A stretch of DNA of 64,000 nt, taken from Chrysemys picta bellii. Taxonomy: Eukaryota > Chordata > Testudines > Emydidae. The DNA lies in NCBI RefSeq assembly GCF_011386835.1, contig NC_088797.1:65497587-65561586 (forward strand), read 5' to 3'. Below the pieces are notes generated by a model. It saw only the letters and a list, made by a program, of their open reading frames with translations, made no database searches and was not told where the DNA came from. Position numbers and translations under genes: made by a program. Positions 1 through 10,089 of this stretch are shown here, piece after piece. Each line of letters begins with the position of its first letter. Within the stretch, counting starts at the first letter, position 1.

Positions 1-1585
1 GTTTCACATCCACAGGGGAAGGAACCTAACTCAGCATTCACAACTGATAATGTCATGTGTTGAGGGTCACTTCGTGTTTTAAATTAAAGCCCCTCCAAAC
101 TGGAGATTGTAATGAATATGTAGTGGCAGATCTGACACAGAGTGGCTAAAGGGCACCTGGATAGTGAATTAAACTGAAACAAAAATTCTAGCCAGTAAGG
201 AAACGGTTTAGGTGGGATGGCTGTGCCCAGTTAGCACTGGGTCCTGTGGATACTAGGGCTTATCATGGTATTGGAAACCATTTGCAGGTAGTGTTATAGC
301 CAAACAACTGAATGTAAAACAGCTTGTGTCCATGTACACCAGGACTGTAAACCATGGGCCTCATTGTAAAGGCCCTTGCTAGAGAGTATGGCACTTGCTG
401 TCATGAGAAGACACACCGACTTCAAAGGGACTGCTCACCACAGTAAGCACTACTCCATCCAGGAGTAACACTTTTATGGGTTAGACCCAATGCAGGAGAA
501 TCAATGTGTGTGTCGTTCAGGGTCAGATAACAGGCTTGTTTAATAAAATCTCTGTCCCACTGGGCTACAACTGTGCTAGCTACAATACAGCTGGAAGATG
601 GGTAAGTACAATTCTGCTAGGACCATGCTCATCGTCTGGTTTTGAATATAACTGTAACTAGCTCATTTTAAGCCATACCCGGGGCAAAGCCTTAAAAGCA
701 CTCAGTCATGCCATGTGGTTTATAACAAATATTGCAGATCATTGATTTATTCCGTAATGGCTCCCTGTCATGTAAATGAGAATGTGTGACAGTGTGTGTG
801 GATATTCATGTCACATGCACAGGTCCTGAGTCATGAGATGAAAGACCAACTGCCTACAGTCATACTTATGGTGTGTACATGACACTGACGCTGCACAAAC
901 ATACCCCTGCCCCTTCCATCCCCGAGTGAATTGTGTAATGGTAATATGAATGTTTTATCGAATAAGATCAGAGCTGCTGGGTGGATATAATCTTATAATT
1001 AAATAATTTCGTATTTTCACCAGCTTCTCAGGTTGTCTCAGTAATTTTTAACATCTTCAGTAATTCTCCATTGGAAAAAAAACCTCAATTCATGGTGCTT
1101 TCTATACATATGCTCTAATCTATACAGATCTAAACTAAAAAAACCCACACAGTCTGAAAACGCCACTAATGGTACATCAGCAACATAGGCTGCAGAGTAA
1201 CCTCATTCTATTTTCCCACAGCCAAGAGAAGGCCTCAAGGCCAAAATGTCACCTCAGCTCTCCTTTGATCTCAACATATTTTATTAACCCATTTTACACC
1301 ACAGAGAGGTTGCAAGGAAACATGTATGTTCTCGTTCACATAAAACACATGTGGTTCTTACATCTTGCACACAACTCTGTGGACAATTTTCATACAAAGA
1401 GTATTTTAGATATAATTTGTATATCTTCTGAGTTAAAAGTAAGAAGGGGGCAGATAGGCAGGCAGCATTTATTGTGCAATGTTTATGATTTATTATTCCT
1501 CCTCCTCCTCCATATTTTCTCTTCAACTTCATTTAAAGACATTTATGAGAATCTAGTGAAATATAATAATACCGTGTTCCTCTAA
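1..1585. other. Non-coding stretch, no gene recognised
   Basis: Unique-looking sequence of ordinary base composition. The longest open frame (about 138 codons from 1169) has no recognisable domain and overlaps an antisense open frame of similar quality, as expected for chance ORFs. A short run of CCT triplets lies at about 1497-1511. I see no promoter, RNA gene or clear repeat here. Confidence 0.6.
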
Positions 1586-1589
1586 TGGC

Positions 1590-1792
1590 ACTTTTTTCAT
1601 CCCATAATTGCAAAGTGTTTTACAGAGTTTAATTAAGCTTCACAACACACCTGTGAGCTGGGTGTACATTTGCTGCAACCATGCTCTTTTTTTACATACA
1701 TAATCTGGAAATTGAGGCAGGAAGAAGTGGTTTATCCAAGGGTACGTGGCAGAGCCTGGAATAGAACCCAGAAGTCCTGATTAGACCTGTGT
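1590..1792 (+). repeat. MIR-like SINE, 3' two thirds
   Basis: The order of phrases matches the MIR family: a 'caaagtgttttacagag' segment, then 'cacaacacacctgtgagctg', a degenerate 'ggaaattgaggcag', and finally 'ggcagagcctggaatagaac' leading into 'ccagaagtcctga'. The A-box end is missing or too diverged to see. MIRs are tRNA-derived SINEs mobilised in the past by L2-type LINEs. The copy is old, with many substitutions and a T-rich insertion near 1686. Confidence 0.6.
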
Positions 1793-1799
1793 GAATCCG

Positions 1800-3820
1800 G
1801 CAGGTTTGCTTCTCATGGGTTTCACCAAAGGACCATACAGGTGAAGTCTGCAGGAGCTGCCAGGGACCCTTGTGGATTCATTAGTTTCTCCCCAACAAGC
1901 CGCCAGACCCCTTCCTTCCTTTAGCTTTCTTTATGAAGGCCTTTTTGGGCAGCTCACTCCCCAGTCCATAGTTCTGGAGCCTCTCCGGACCTCAGGCATT
2001 CTGGGTGTCTGCTCCTCCCTCCCTTAAGGTCTTCGGGGAAAACAAATGGATGCTTCCCATCCACAGATTCTTCACCAGCATGATGAACCCCATGGTATGG
2101 TTGCTACAGAAATCGGGACAGGGAGTCCCGGACTAGCCAGCTACGCCAGCAAACTAGGGGCTGTTTAGGTGTTTCTCAGTCCCATCTGAATGGCTGGCAG
2201 TGGAAGCTCTACTGCTGCACTGTGTGGGACGGGAGGGCTTGTGCATCCTGCTGTCTCCTATCAAGACCCTTTTATGGAGTAAATCAGCAACTGTTTGTAC
2301 CTGGAAGTGGTTCCCTGGAGATGCTGCAGAGTAGGAACAAGAGGCTATACCTCACCACCTGGAGTCTAGAGAAAATGCAGCGGGGGCCACTCAGCCCCTA
2401 GACTGGAGCAAAAGAGGGGCAGGCTGTAGTTCCTGAACCTTCAGTGACCATGGGCTGAGAATTATATATACACTGAACCTCTCCCCTCCCCTGCCCCGAA
2501 AGTGAATGGATAGGAAGCTCCCGATGAATACTTCCCACATCTCTAGTCCTGACTCCCTGCCTCGTGTGCTGATCCGCAGAACAGACACTATTGTCTAGTG
2601 TGTATAACAGCCCTGGAGCTGGGTAAGATGTGCATTGGAATTAAAAGGAAGGGTTTGACTGACAACAAGAATGATAATGTGCCTGAGAGCTGAGAATGCC
2701 ACTCACCTGGTGGTATCCACTATGGTGAATACAAGTTCCTGGGCCAAGAAAGGGTCTCTGTAAGCAGAATCCAATGTGTCAATATTATGGTTATGAGAGC
2801 TCATCATTGGGAAGCCAGTGGCATGAATTTGTTCCTGAGCACTAGTGTTCAAAAGTTGCTACTTCTCCTCTGGGAGCCAATGCAAAATGACATGCTGGGC
2901 TCAGCCCCCTTCCTAGTGAACAGCTATTTATACCTCCGAAACAATCACCACAGCTGGTATGCCTCGACCTTTGTGGTGCAGAATATCCATACCCCAGAGG
3001 CAGCCGATCTACTGTTCCCTCCATTGTAGAGACAGGGCTCAGGTGTAATAGGCACAGAAGGGGCTGATTTACTTCACATGCTTGGAACATGCAGCACCTG
3101 TAGTTTTTTGGCTCTCTGCCTCACAGACTGAGACACAACTTGTACTTCATGAATGCCACCATGGATTAAGCAATCACAATTGCTGACTGCACTACCATCT
3201 CTCCAGGTTATGCACATTCCTCCAGTACATTCATAGGCTGGTGGGAAGCTGGCCATTGCTTCTGCTGTACCTGTTCATTAGCTAAAGAGAGGGTTTCAGT
3301 TGCCAGAGCTGTCAGTCTGGCCTCTCATGAACACTGAATCTGCTTGAAAATAAAATGGCTCCCTTTTTCTGTTTGCAATCTGGCAGAGGCAAATGCTCCC
3401 TTGCTATCATATGCCCCTCATCATGCCCCAGTATGGCTGCAAACTCTCATACAGGCTCTGCATGTTTGTCTTTTTACCAAAGAAATATAATTAGACCACA
3501 AATGAGGCATGCAATCTGAATGCTGAACAGTTTCTGCATTTTGCTGTTGCCTTCTTCCTAGTGCCTCTCCTCGCTCCTTTGCATTGCCCTCTTCCAGCAG
3601 TGAAATCAACAGCTGTGGCCACATGCACAGGACATGTTCTGACAGCAGCTGGACACAGATGCCGGACTCTGAAATATGTGACTTCAGCAGTGTCATCTGG
3701 GTCTATGACTGGCTTCTCTGCTCATTGTACTGGAGGTTTCAGGGCTGCTTTTGGGCTTGTTTCTGGGTCTGATTCTCCTTTGAACAAAGGACCTGTGATG
3801 AGGATGTACCTGGCCTTCAT
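1800..3820. other. Non-coding stretch, no gene recognised
   Basis: Overlapping short ORFs occur on both strands (for example about 80 codons at 2787-3029 and 91 antisense codons at 3421-3696), but none shows a domain, signal peptide or codon-usage contrast. No splice-flanked exon stood out. I could not assign a repeat family, although parts may be old LTR or DNA-transposon remains. Confidence 0.5.
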
Positions 3821-3824
3821 GGCT

Positions 3825-4620
3825 CCCTGCTGGAGGCCACCCCAGTCCTACTACACTCTAGGAAAGGAGCAGCAAAGGTGGGTCCTCCAGGCCTGCCTAG
3901 AGAGGCTGCAGGGAAGCAACCAATCAGAGCCCAGCTCGCTCAGATAAAAGGAGCTGCAGGACCTTAGTAGGTCAGTTTCTGGCTCAGATTAGAGAGAGAG
4001 GAAGGATATATTGTTGGCCATAGGTGATTGAGTGGGTAGTTGGAGTACGGTTCTGGCTGCATTTGGTTAAGCTGGGAAAGAGAGGACCTGAGAACCTTAA
4101 TGCTGAGCTAAGGGGTAAAGCTAAAGGGGCTAGGTGCAAAGAGGCCCAGCAGCAATTAAAGTGAGCAGTATGTGGGTGCTATTTATAGGGTCTTTGGCTT
4201 AGAACCCAGAGTAGTGGGTAGGCCAGGTTTCCCCACTGGTGAAGTGGTGTAAACTCCAAGAAAGGGACCAGGATTGTTGGGAAGCCTGAGGGAAAGATGA
4301 ATTGAAAGAGTCCAAAGCTGGGGTTGAAGACCCTGATGAGGGCAGATTGACAGTTTCTGTTGGACTCTGCTGTGTGACTTGGCTGGAGGACTCTTTGCTA
4401 CTCTGTGTGATGTGGCTGGAAGGCCAAGGCACTTGAAGACCTGCCAGGAGTGGGAGAAGGACTGCAATACCACATGCAGGAGCAGGAGGTGCTCAAGCGG
4501 TGGGTGCCCCTCACTACAATACTGCTCTGGCATTGTGAAAGGGCTTGAAACTGAGTGTAGCAATCAGGCCCCAGTGCAAGACTTTGCTTCAGTCTTTGAA
4601 ATCCAGCTCTTTTGATGAAC
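3825..4620 (+). repeat. LTR-like segment with promoter boxes (old retroelement remnant)
   Basis: A CCAATCAG box (3920-3927) is followed 16 bases later by an ATAAAAGG TATA-like box (3944-3951) and then a long G/A-rich leader, the arrangement of a retroviral-type U3/R promoter. The downstream phrases (gaggcccagcag, gaacccagagtagtgggt, gaagcctgagggaaag) resemble abundant turtle LTR-type repeats as I remember them. Neither TG/CA ends nor a target-site duplication could be located, so the limits are approximate. ORFs on both strands here (78 and 126 codons) have no recognisable product. Confidence 0.4.
3920..3951 (+). promoter_or_regulatory. CCAAT box plus TATA-like box
   Basis: CCAATCAG at 3920 and ATAAAAGG at 3944 are spaced as in a polymerase II core promoter; initiation would be expected near 3970-3980. 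The context suggests the promoter of an old LTR, not of a host gene, because no coding exon follows. Activity is inferred only. Confidence 0.35.
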
Positions 4621-4917
4621 TTTAGATTCAAAATGAGTTGTCAGTTCTTTTTTAGACCTAGCTGGTTCTGTGTAAGCCAGTTTTACTGCCTTGCCCTTGG
4701 GCTCTGCTCACACTTAAGTATAAGAGCTATGTTTTATTATTTATTTAGTACATGAGCTGTTTGCACCAGAGAGAGAGGATGTATTTTGTCATTATAGAAG
4801 CAAAAAATCAATGTCTGTGAAATCAGGCAGCCAAAGACCTGATCATGCACCTTTTGAAGTCTTGTTATTGACTCTAATGGTGCAGCATCAGGGCCCAAAT
4901 GCTTGAGCACTTACTCA

Positions 4918-5010
4918 GGGCCAGAAATTGCTCTCCGTTACATTGGTATAAAACTGGAATGATTCTGGTGTGGGTGCAGTAACTCCACAGTTACACCAAC
5001 GTGTCTGAGC
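4918..5010. repeat. Ancient imperfect inverted-repeat element (TACACYGGTGTAAA type)
   Basis: The segment contains 'ccgttacattggtataaaac' and, inverted and diverged, 'agtaactccacagttacacc'. The layout (outer arms around a short centre) matches a class of old amniote repeats seen several times in this window. Family name uncertain. Confidence 0.4.
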
Positions 5011-8000
5011 ATAATGTACTTTCAGTCTTCATTCAGGTGATCTCCCTAAAAGGTGCATAGCCCCCCTGCAGCCTCCTCCTCGACCCCTCTTGGGCTTTGC
5101 CTCATTGACTTGAGTCTTGAGGATTGAATACAATTTTGGCTCTGAGGTCCAATTCTCCCATCGCAAGTCACTCCCATTGACCTCATTGCTCATGTTCTGC
5201 AGCAATCAGGAGAACCATGGCACAGGGAATTAGAAGAGCAGCAAGCTCCAGAAAGTGGACCTGATCCTTCTTGCCCACTGGCAGAAATCAGCAGGAACTC
5301 CACAGTCAGTAAAGCCAGCATCTGAGAACAGACTTAGGCCCTGAGTTTTCATGCAGAGTGATTCCCAGTCGTGTCTAAGTGTTTGTGTTTCCAAAGGATG
5401 AGCTGCACCTTTCATTTGTCCTTTGAAGATTATTTTTGCTCTTTTGAAAGGATTTTTTATATATATAAAAAAAAAAGAAACACAAGGTTACAGAATGGAA
5501 GCTGAGATTCTATCTGTTTTACTGAATGATTCTGGAATACAATATAACAGGGACAGTTGCACACTTAATCATCTCACTCTCACAAGTGGAAAGGCTGCTT
5601 GACGGGAGAGTGCAAAGATATGAATGTAGGAGCTGGGGCAAAGGGAAAAAACCTCAGGAACAAAATAAGTATAAAATGTATACAAATTTCTGCTAGGAGT
5701 ATTTGTAGTGACAGATGGTTGGGCAGATAGGGCAAAAAATATATATTCTCTTCTCCTAGAGGGAAATAGGTGGAAGTCCATCAAATAAACTTTGTCCTGG
5801 CATATTTTATATTCACATGGAGGAAAAGGAAAAGATCTTTTTCGTTGTGGGTTTTTCCCTCTGCTGTTTTTTCCCCTTCTCCCAGGCCAGAAATAAGATC
5901 ATAGCAGATAAGCCAGGCACAAAAAAAAAAGGAAAGGGGGATGGGAGGGGGAAGGAAAAAAGGTTATTCCGAGTATCAGAGAGGGGGCTAATTGTCAAGG
6001 TTATATCTCCAAAGATGATTGATGTGAGGCTGGGTTTTTCTGTCAGCCTGTCACAAAGCAGGAATGTTTAATGTTCTCATTATTGGTTACGCTGTTGTGT
6101 ATATTTCTCTGTCAGCACTGCGGACCCATCTGAACTGCCAAGGCACTTCAAAGCCCTGCAGGTCATTTATCATCCTCCTGACGCTGTGAATGTTCAGCCT
6201 CAGCTGAGTGCCAGGGATTTGTTATGACTTGAGAGCCAGCTGACAGACAGGTCTGCTGCAAAAAGAATTCCTTTTTGTCACACTGCGAAAACATCAATGT
6301 TCCTATAATGGCCTACAACTGTCAAAGGGGACTGCCACCTGACAGTTGTGTGGTCTCACTAATTTGCAGCCCGGTGACTTGTTTCCTTGAGTTTAGATTC
6401 AGTTACGGTGTCACATACAAACAGGTCACCATCTGTTGTCCTGTGCCAGGGGCCACATGGTATGGGGTGGAAGAGAGCGGAGAGGAGGAGGCAAAGTATA
6501 CGTGCTTGAAGGAGGTGGGGGAAGCAGTGAAGAAAATCAAAATGGCTATGCCAATTGAAGCCACATCTTTATTTTGCAGCCCATCTTTCTGGCTTAATGC
6601 TATGTGAATCTCTGAAAGTTGTGATGAAAATCGAGACAGGGAAAGAAAGGAACTTGCAAACAGCCAGAGCTAGTGAGAGAGAAAATATCAGGGCTTTGTT
6701 TTCTTTCCCAGGCCATGACATGATTAATCGTTTTCTTCTGATCTAATTTTGGAACATGAAAAACAGCACATTTGTCTTGAAGAAAAATGATGTGCCGTAC
6801 TGCGCAGATGGAAATTTCGAGCAATGAAAAAGATTAAAGTGAAATTCCACTCCTTAGACCTAATCATGAGTTGTAGATTATTCTGTCGTTCTAACCAGAT
6901 GGTAGGCTTGATTCCACAACCCCCTTCTTATATTAATGAATACTAGACTGTTATATTTGACTTAGGTAAGTGAAATGTCTATCAAGCCTAATGGACTGCC
7001 AGCCAGCGTAACACATGTTGTACCACTGAGGGTCCTTGCTGCATTTTTCATGTTTTATACTAATGTAGAACATTTTGTTTCCTACTGTTTTCCATCATTG
7101 TCACTGTTTGCTAAATATTTTCACATGTAGGGGGGGAAAGTGGAAGGGGGGAAAAAAGCTTGTGTCCAGAGCTAATTTCCTCACGTTGGTCGCAGCTATA
7201 ATTCTACAAGTAAAACAGTCACCTGAAGCAATGCATACAAGAACTCAATAGTAACTTGATTAAGTTCCCAGTCAACAAGCCTGCACTAGGCTGTATGTTA
7301 ACAAACCTAATTATAGGCAGCATGGTGATAGATTGTGCAGAGTGCATGTAGCACATCTGAGGTCATGTCTAGAAAACAAGTTTTGCCCCAGGGGACAGGG
7401 ATGGGGTGTCATTTCTAAATAAAATAAAATTGGGTTCACTGATGTTTTCCATTGGGTTTCCTTCCACTTACTGACAAACATTTTTTTTCCTAGGAGTATC
7501 CTGAGCGATCCTCAGGAGAATATAAGAATGGAGGAGCAGAAATTAGAGCAAATGGGGAATTCTCTTTAACCTTGTCAATTGCACAGTCCTGTGACTTACG
7601 TAATTTCTACCAATTTAGGCTTTGCAGAGCTATGGGTGCTGATAATTGTATGCTAGGATGGAGGTGGCTGTTCATGTTCAGAACCCAATATTTATCACTT
7701 CAAGGGTTTCGCTGCACTGGATTAGCACTTTTCATATATAGTGATTTGGATGAGAGTAATGGAACCCTCTTATACAGAAAGTAAAGGGTAAAAATCTCTG
7801 GTTTCTCCTCTTCTCAAAGCAATAGTTAGGCCATTGTTACACCCAGCATTTGTATTTGTGTATACAAATGAGTCTGTCCTAGAGAATGCTACCAGTCAAA
7901 AGAAACTCTTGTATACAGAGCTAATTTTAGCCTTGGAAAGAGTCAACAGGATGCACAGACCAGGTCGCTCTTTACCCAGAGAAGGAAAGAGTAGAAATTT

Positions 8001-8260
8001 AAGCAAGGTGGCAAGAATGATCCAGATCTGGACTTAGTCAAATGTGATATTTACAGTAAAATTGTAAACCTCAGAGATCCAGCTATGCTGAACAAATCTT
8101 CCTGAGCAAGAAAAGCAAGGAACAGAAAGGAGACCTTTTTAATCAGGTAACTAAGGTTTTATGGCTAAAGAAGAAAACTGTTGGAGACTCGAAAGAATTG
8201 CAGGCTTATTCCACTGTTTCAGGATTTTTCTTTCACTTTTCTTGTCTAGTACTATTTCTT
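5011..8260. other. Non-coding stretch, no gene recognised
   Basis: Mostly unique sequence. It has an A-run at 5470-5481, homopurine tracts at 5920-5965 and 7131-7158, and no gene. The 84-codon frame at 5817-6071 and the 110-codon frame at 6275-6607 lack any recognisable domain. The part near 6060-6260 is less repetitive and richer in TGACAG-type motifs than its surroundings and could be conserved non-coding DNA. A phrase at 7940-7960 (ttggaaagagtcaacagg) weakly recalls the CR1 RT, but the flanks do not support it. Confidence 0.5.
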
Positions 8261-8262
8261 AA

Positions 8263-8335
8263 GGGCCAAATCCTGAAGTTACCTACGCATTCCTTATGCA
8301 GCAAAAGTGCCACTGAAGCTAATGCTGAGTAAGGA
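8263..8335. repeat. Fragment of ancient palindromic repeat
   Basis: 'gggccaaatcctgaagttac' followed by a centre with 'cactgaagctaatg' resembles the GGGCCAAATYCTG-headed old repeats common in turtles and crocodilians. The right arm is degraded. Assignment is by recognition only. Confidence 0.35.
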
Positions 8336-8981
8336 ACTTAGAAATAAACTCCAAGCAAAACCCCAGCTAAGAATAATCTGCACTGTGGAGCATTCAGACG
8401 CAGAGCCAAGTCTGAACGTTGTGGCATTCGCCTGCTGGTTATGGGCCTATTTATATTGGGGGACAGCATGAATCTTTGCCCATAAGGAATGTCTTCCAAA
8501 CTCAAAGCAAATCTTCTGGGTGGGTCAAAAAAGTTCTTCTTGTGACATTGCTCTCTGTAATTAATGTTGTTCTCACCCCATGTCTTTGCACTACTTGGAT
8601 CTATCCATGAATAGAAGCTGAAGACTTTCACCACACTTCCGGTTTGGCTGGATGTAGGTGCTTTCTTTAATCTCCCCCAAGCTTATTCTCAAGAGATGAT
8701 CACTATCGCTGGTGACCATTTCTTTGCAAAGTTTTGCATGAATACTTTTGCTAATTCATTTGAGGCAAGGCTCTGACTTGCCCTGTGCCCTCAATCAGGG
8801 ATATAAGAGGGAGCAAGACACCTTTTTACTTGTCTGTGCAGGCTACCTCTTTTTCCGGTCAATAGAAAGGGGAGAACATGTGTTTGTGGGAAGTTGCTCT
8901 CTCTCTGTATGGGGCAAGCTGAACTGGTTCAGCATGGAGGGGGAAGTGATCTGTATGGTGTATTGGAAACTATCACTTTAA

Positions 8982-9267
8982 GGGTACGTCTATACCCAGC
9001 CGCTAGTTCGGCGGCTGGCAATCGAACTTTTGGGTTCGACTTATCGCGTCTTGTCTGGACGCGATAAGTCGAACCCGGAAGTGCTCGCCGTCGACTGCGG
9101 TACTCCAGCTTGGCGAGAGGAGTACCGTGGAGTCGACGGGGGAGCCTGCCTGCCGCGTGTGGACCGAGGTAAGTTCGAACTAAGGTACTTCGAACTTCAG
9201 CTACGTTATTCACGTAGCTGAAGTTGCGTACCTTAGTTCGATTTGGGGGTTTAGTGTAGACCAAGCC
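8982..9267. mobile_element. PIF/Harbinger-like MITE, 286 bp, TSD TAA
   Basis: The ends are GGGTACGTCTATAC and, inverted, GGCTTGGTCTACAC, flanked on both sides by TAA (8979-8981 and 9268-9270), the 3-bp TWA duplication typical of PIF/Harbinger transposition. The interior carries no ORF of interest and consists of three successive hairpins: 9032-9050 with 9058-9076 (19 bp perfect, 7-nt loop), 9088-9106 with 9119-9139, and 9176-9206 with 9212-9240. It is far more CpG-rich than its surroundings. ORFs overlapping it on both strands are products of the palindromes. A related but distinct copy lies at 52197-52476. Confidence 0.8.
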
Positions 9268-9605
9268 TAAGTGTCAGGGGTTTCCTGGCCCTGCTTGCAA
9301 GATAGGGGGCTCTGTAGGGAAGTGTGCAATCTGTCTCCTCTGCAATCAAGCTGCAGAGAGCCAGCCTAGAGCAAGATGGGTTGAGTTAGAGCCTGGCAGC
9401 CCAACCCAAACCTGATGGAACCCAACTACAAGGGTTGCGTTCAGATCAGGTCAGAAAACAGCTTGACCCGCTTGGGACAGGGAGATGCTGATCACAACCT
9501 CCTGCCTGTGGGGCCACGCCAGTGGTGTAGTGGTTTTAAAAAAGTGAGTAAACTAACCAAAACTAAACTCCATGTTCCCCAAATGAAAATTAGTAAATTC
9601 TAGCT

Positions 9606-9830
9606 CAGGCGTAGGCAAACTTTTTGCCCGAGGGCCACATTTTGCCTCTCGCTCCTCGATGCATGCAGCAGCAAGATGGCAGTAGTCAGTGGGAACAGAA
9701 CACGCAGCCCCTGCTGCGCCAACCCCCCAGGGCAGGAGATGGCTGGAGACAGATCCTGAGCATGTGATGTGGGGAGCGGGAAGCCCCCACCAGGATGAGT
9801 CCCAAGGACAAGGCAGCAGCACTGAAACAA
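9606..9830 (+). mobile_element. hAT-like element, 5' terminal fragment
   Basis: CAGGCGTAGGCAAACTTTTT followed by 'gcccgagggccacatt' is the same terminus as the complete hAT-like copy at 29825 (CAGGGGTGGGCAAACT). The G-rich interior may extend to about 9830, but no matching inverted right end (AGTTTGCC...CTG) was found, so the copy is truncated or rearranged. Two antisense ORFs and one sense ORF overlap it and are not credited. Confidence 0.55.
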
Positions 9831-9944
9831 TTTCAGGGGGAAGGGAGGGTTCAGGTCAGGACTGGTCTGAAAATGAGGTTCAGATTTAAAATGAGCCCTG
9901 ATCAGCTCTCTAGATTGAGTTGCACCTCTCTACTTTAGGGATCC

Positions 9945-10085
9945 ACTTGCTTTTGGGTTCCTGTGTGGGTTCCTTTTGGGTTCCTGTCTTCCTGTTTTGG
10001 GGTTCTTGTGTGTTTGAGGTGCTGAATTCTAAGAAATAAAGTAGTGTTACATTGAAACCTTCCAGAAAGATAAAAACACAATACT
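9945..10085. repeat. Short tandem array of TTTTGGGTTCCTGT units, possible LTR tail
   Basis: About four imperfect copies of a 14-19 bp unit (cttttgggttcctgtgtg, ccttttgggttcctgtcttc, ctgttttggggttcttgtg) lie in 9948-10012. They are followed by AATAAAG (10036-10042), which could be a poly(A) signal of an LTR R region. No TG/CA ends or duplications were found, so the LTR reading is weak and the tandem units are the solid part. Confidence 0.4.
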
Positions 10086-10089
10086 CTGA

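Noticed and set aside
7790..8040. Possible CR1 RT fragment
   Set aside because: The phrase 'ttggaaagagtcaacagg' resembles CR1, but the flanking codons do not give CR1 motifs in any frame.
9030..9221. Short GC-rich ORFs on both strands at the first Harbinger-like MITE
   Set aside because: Mirror ORFs arise from the hairpins of the element.
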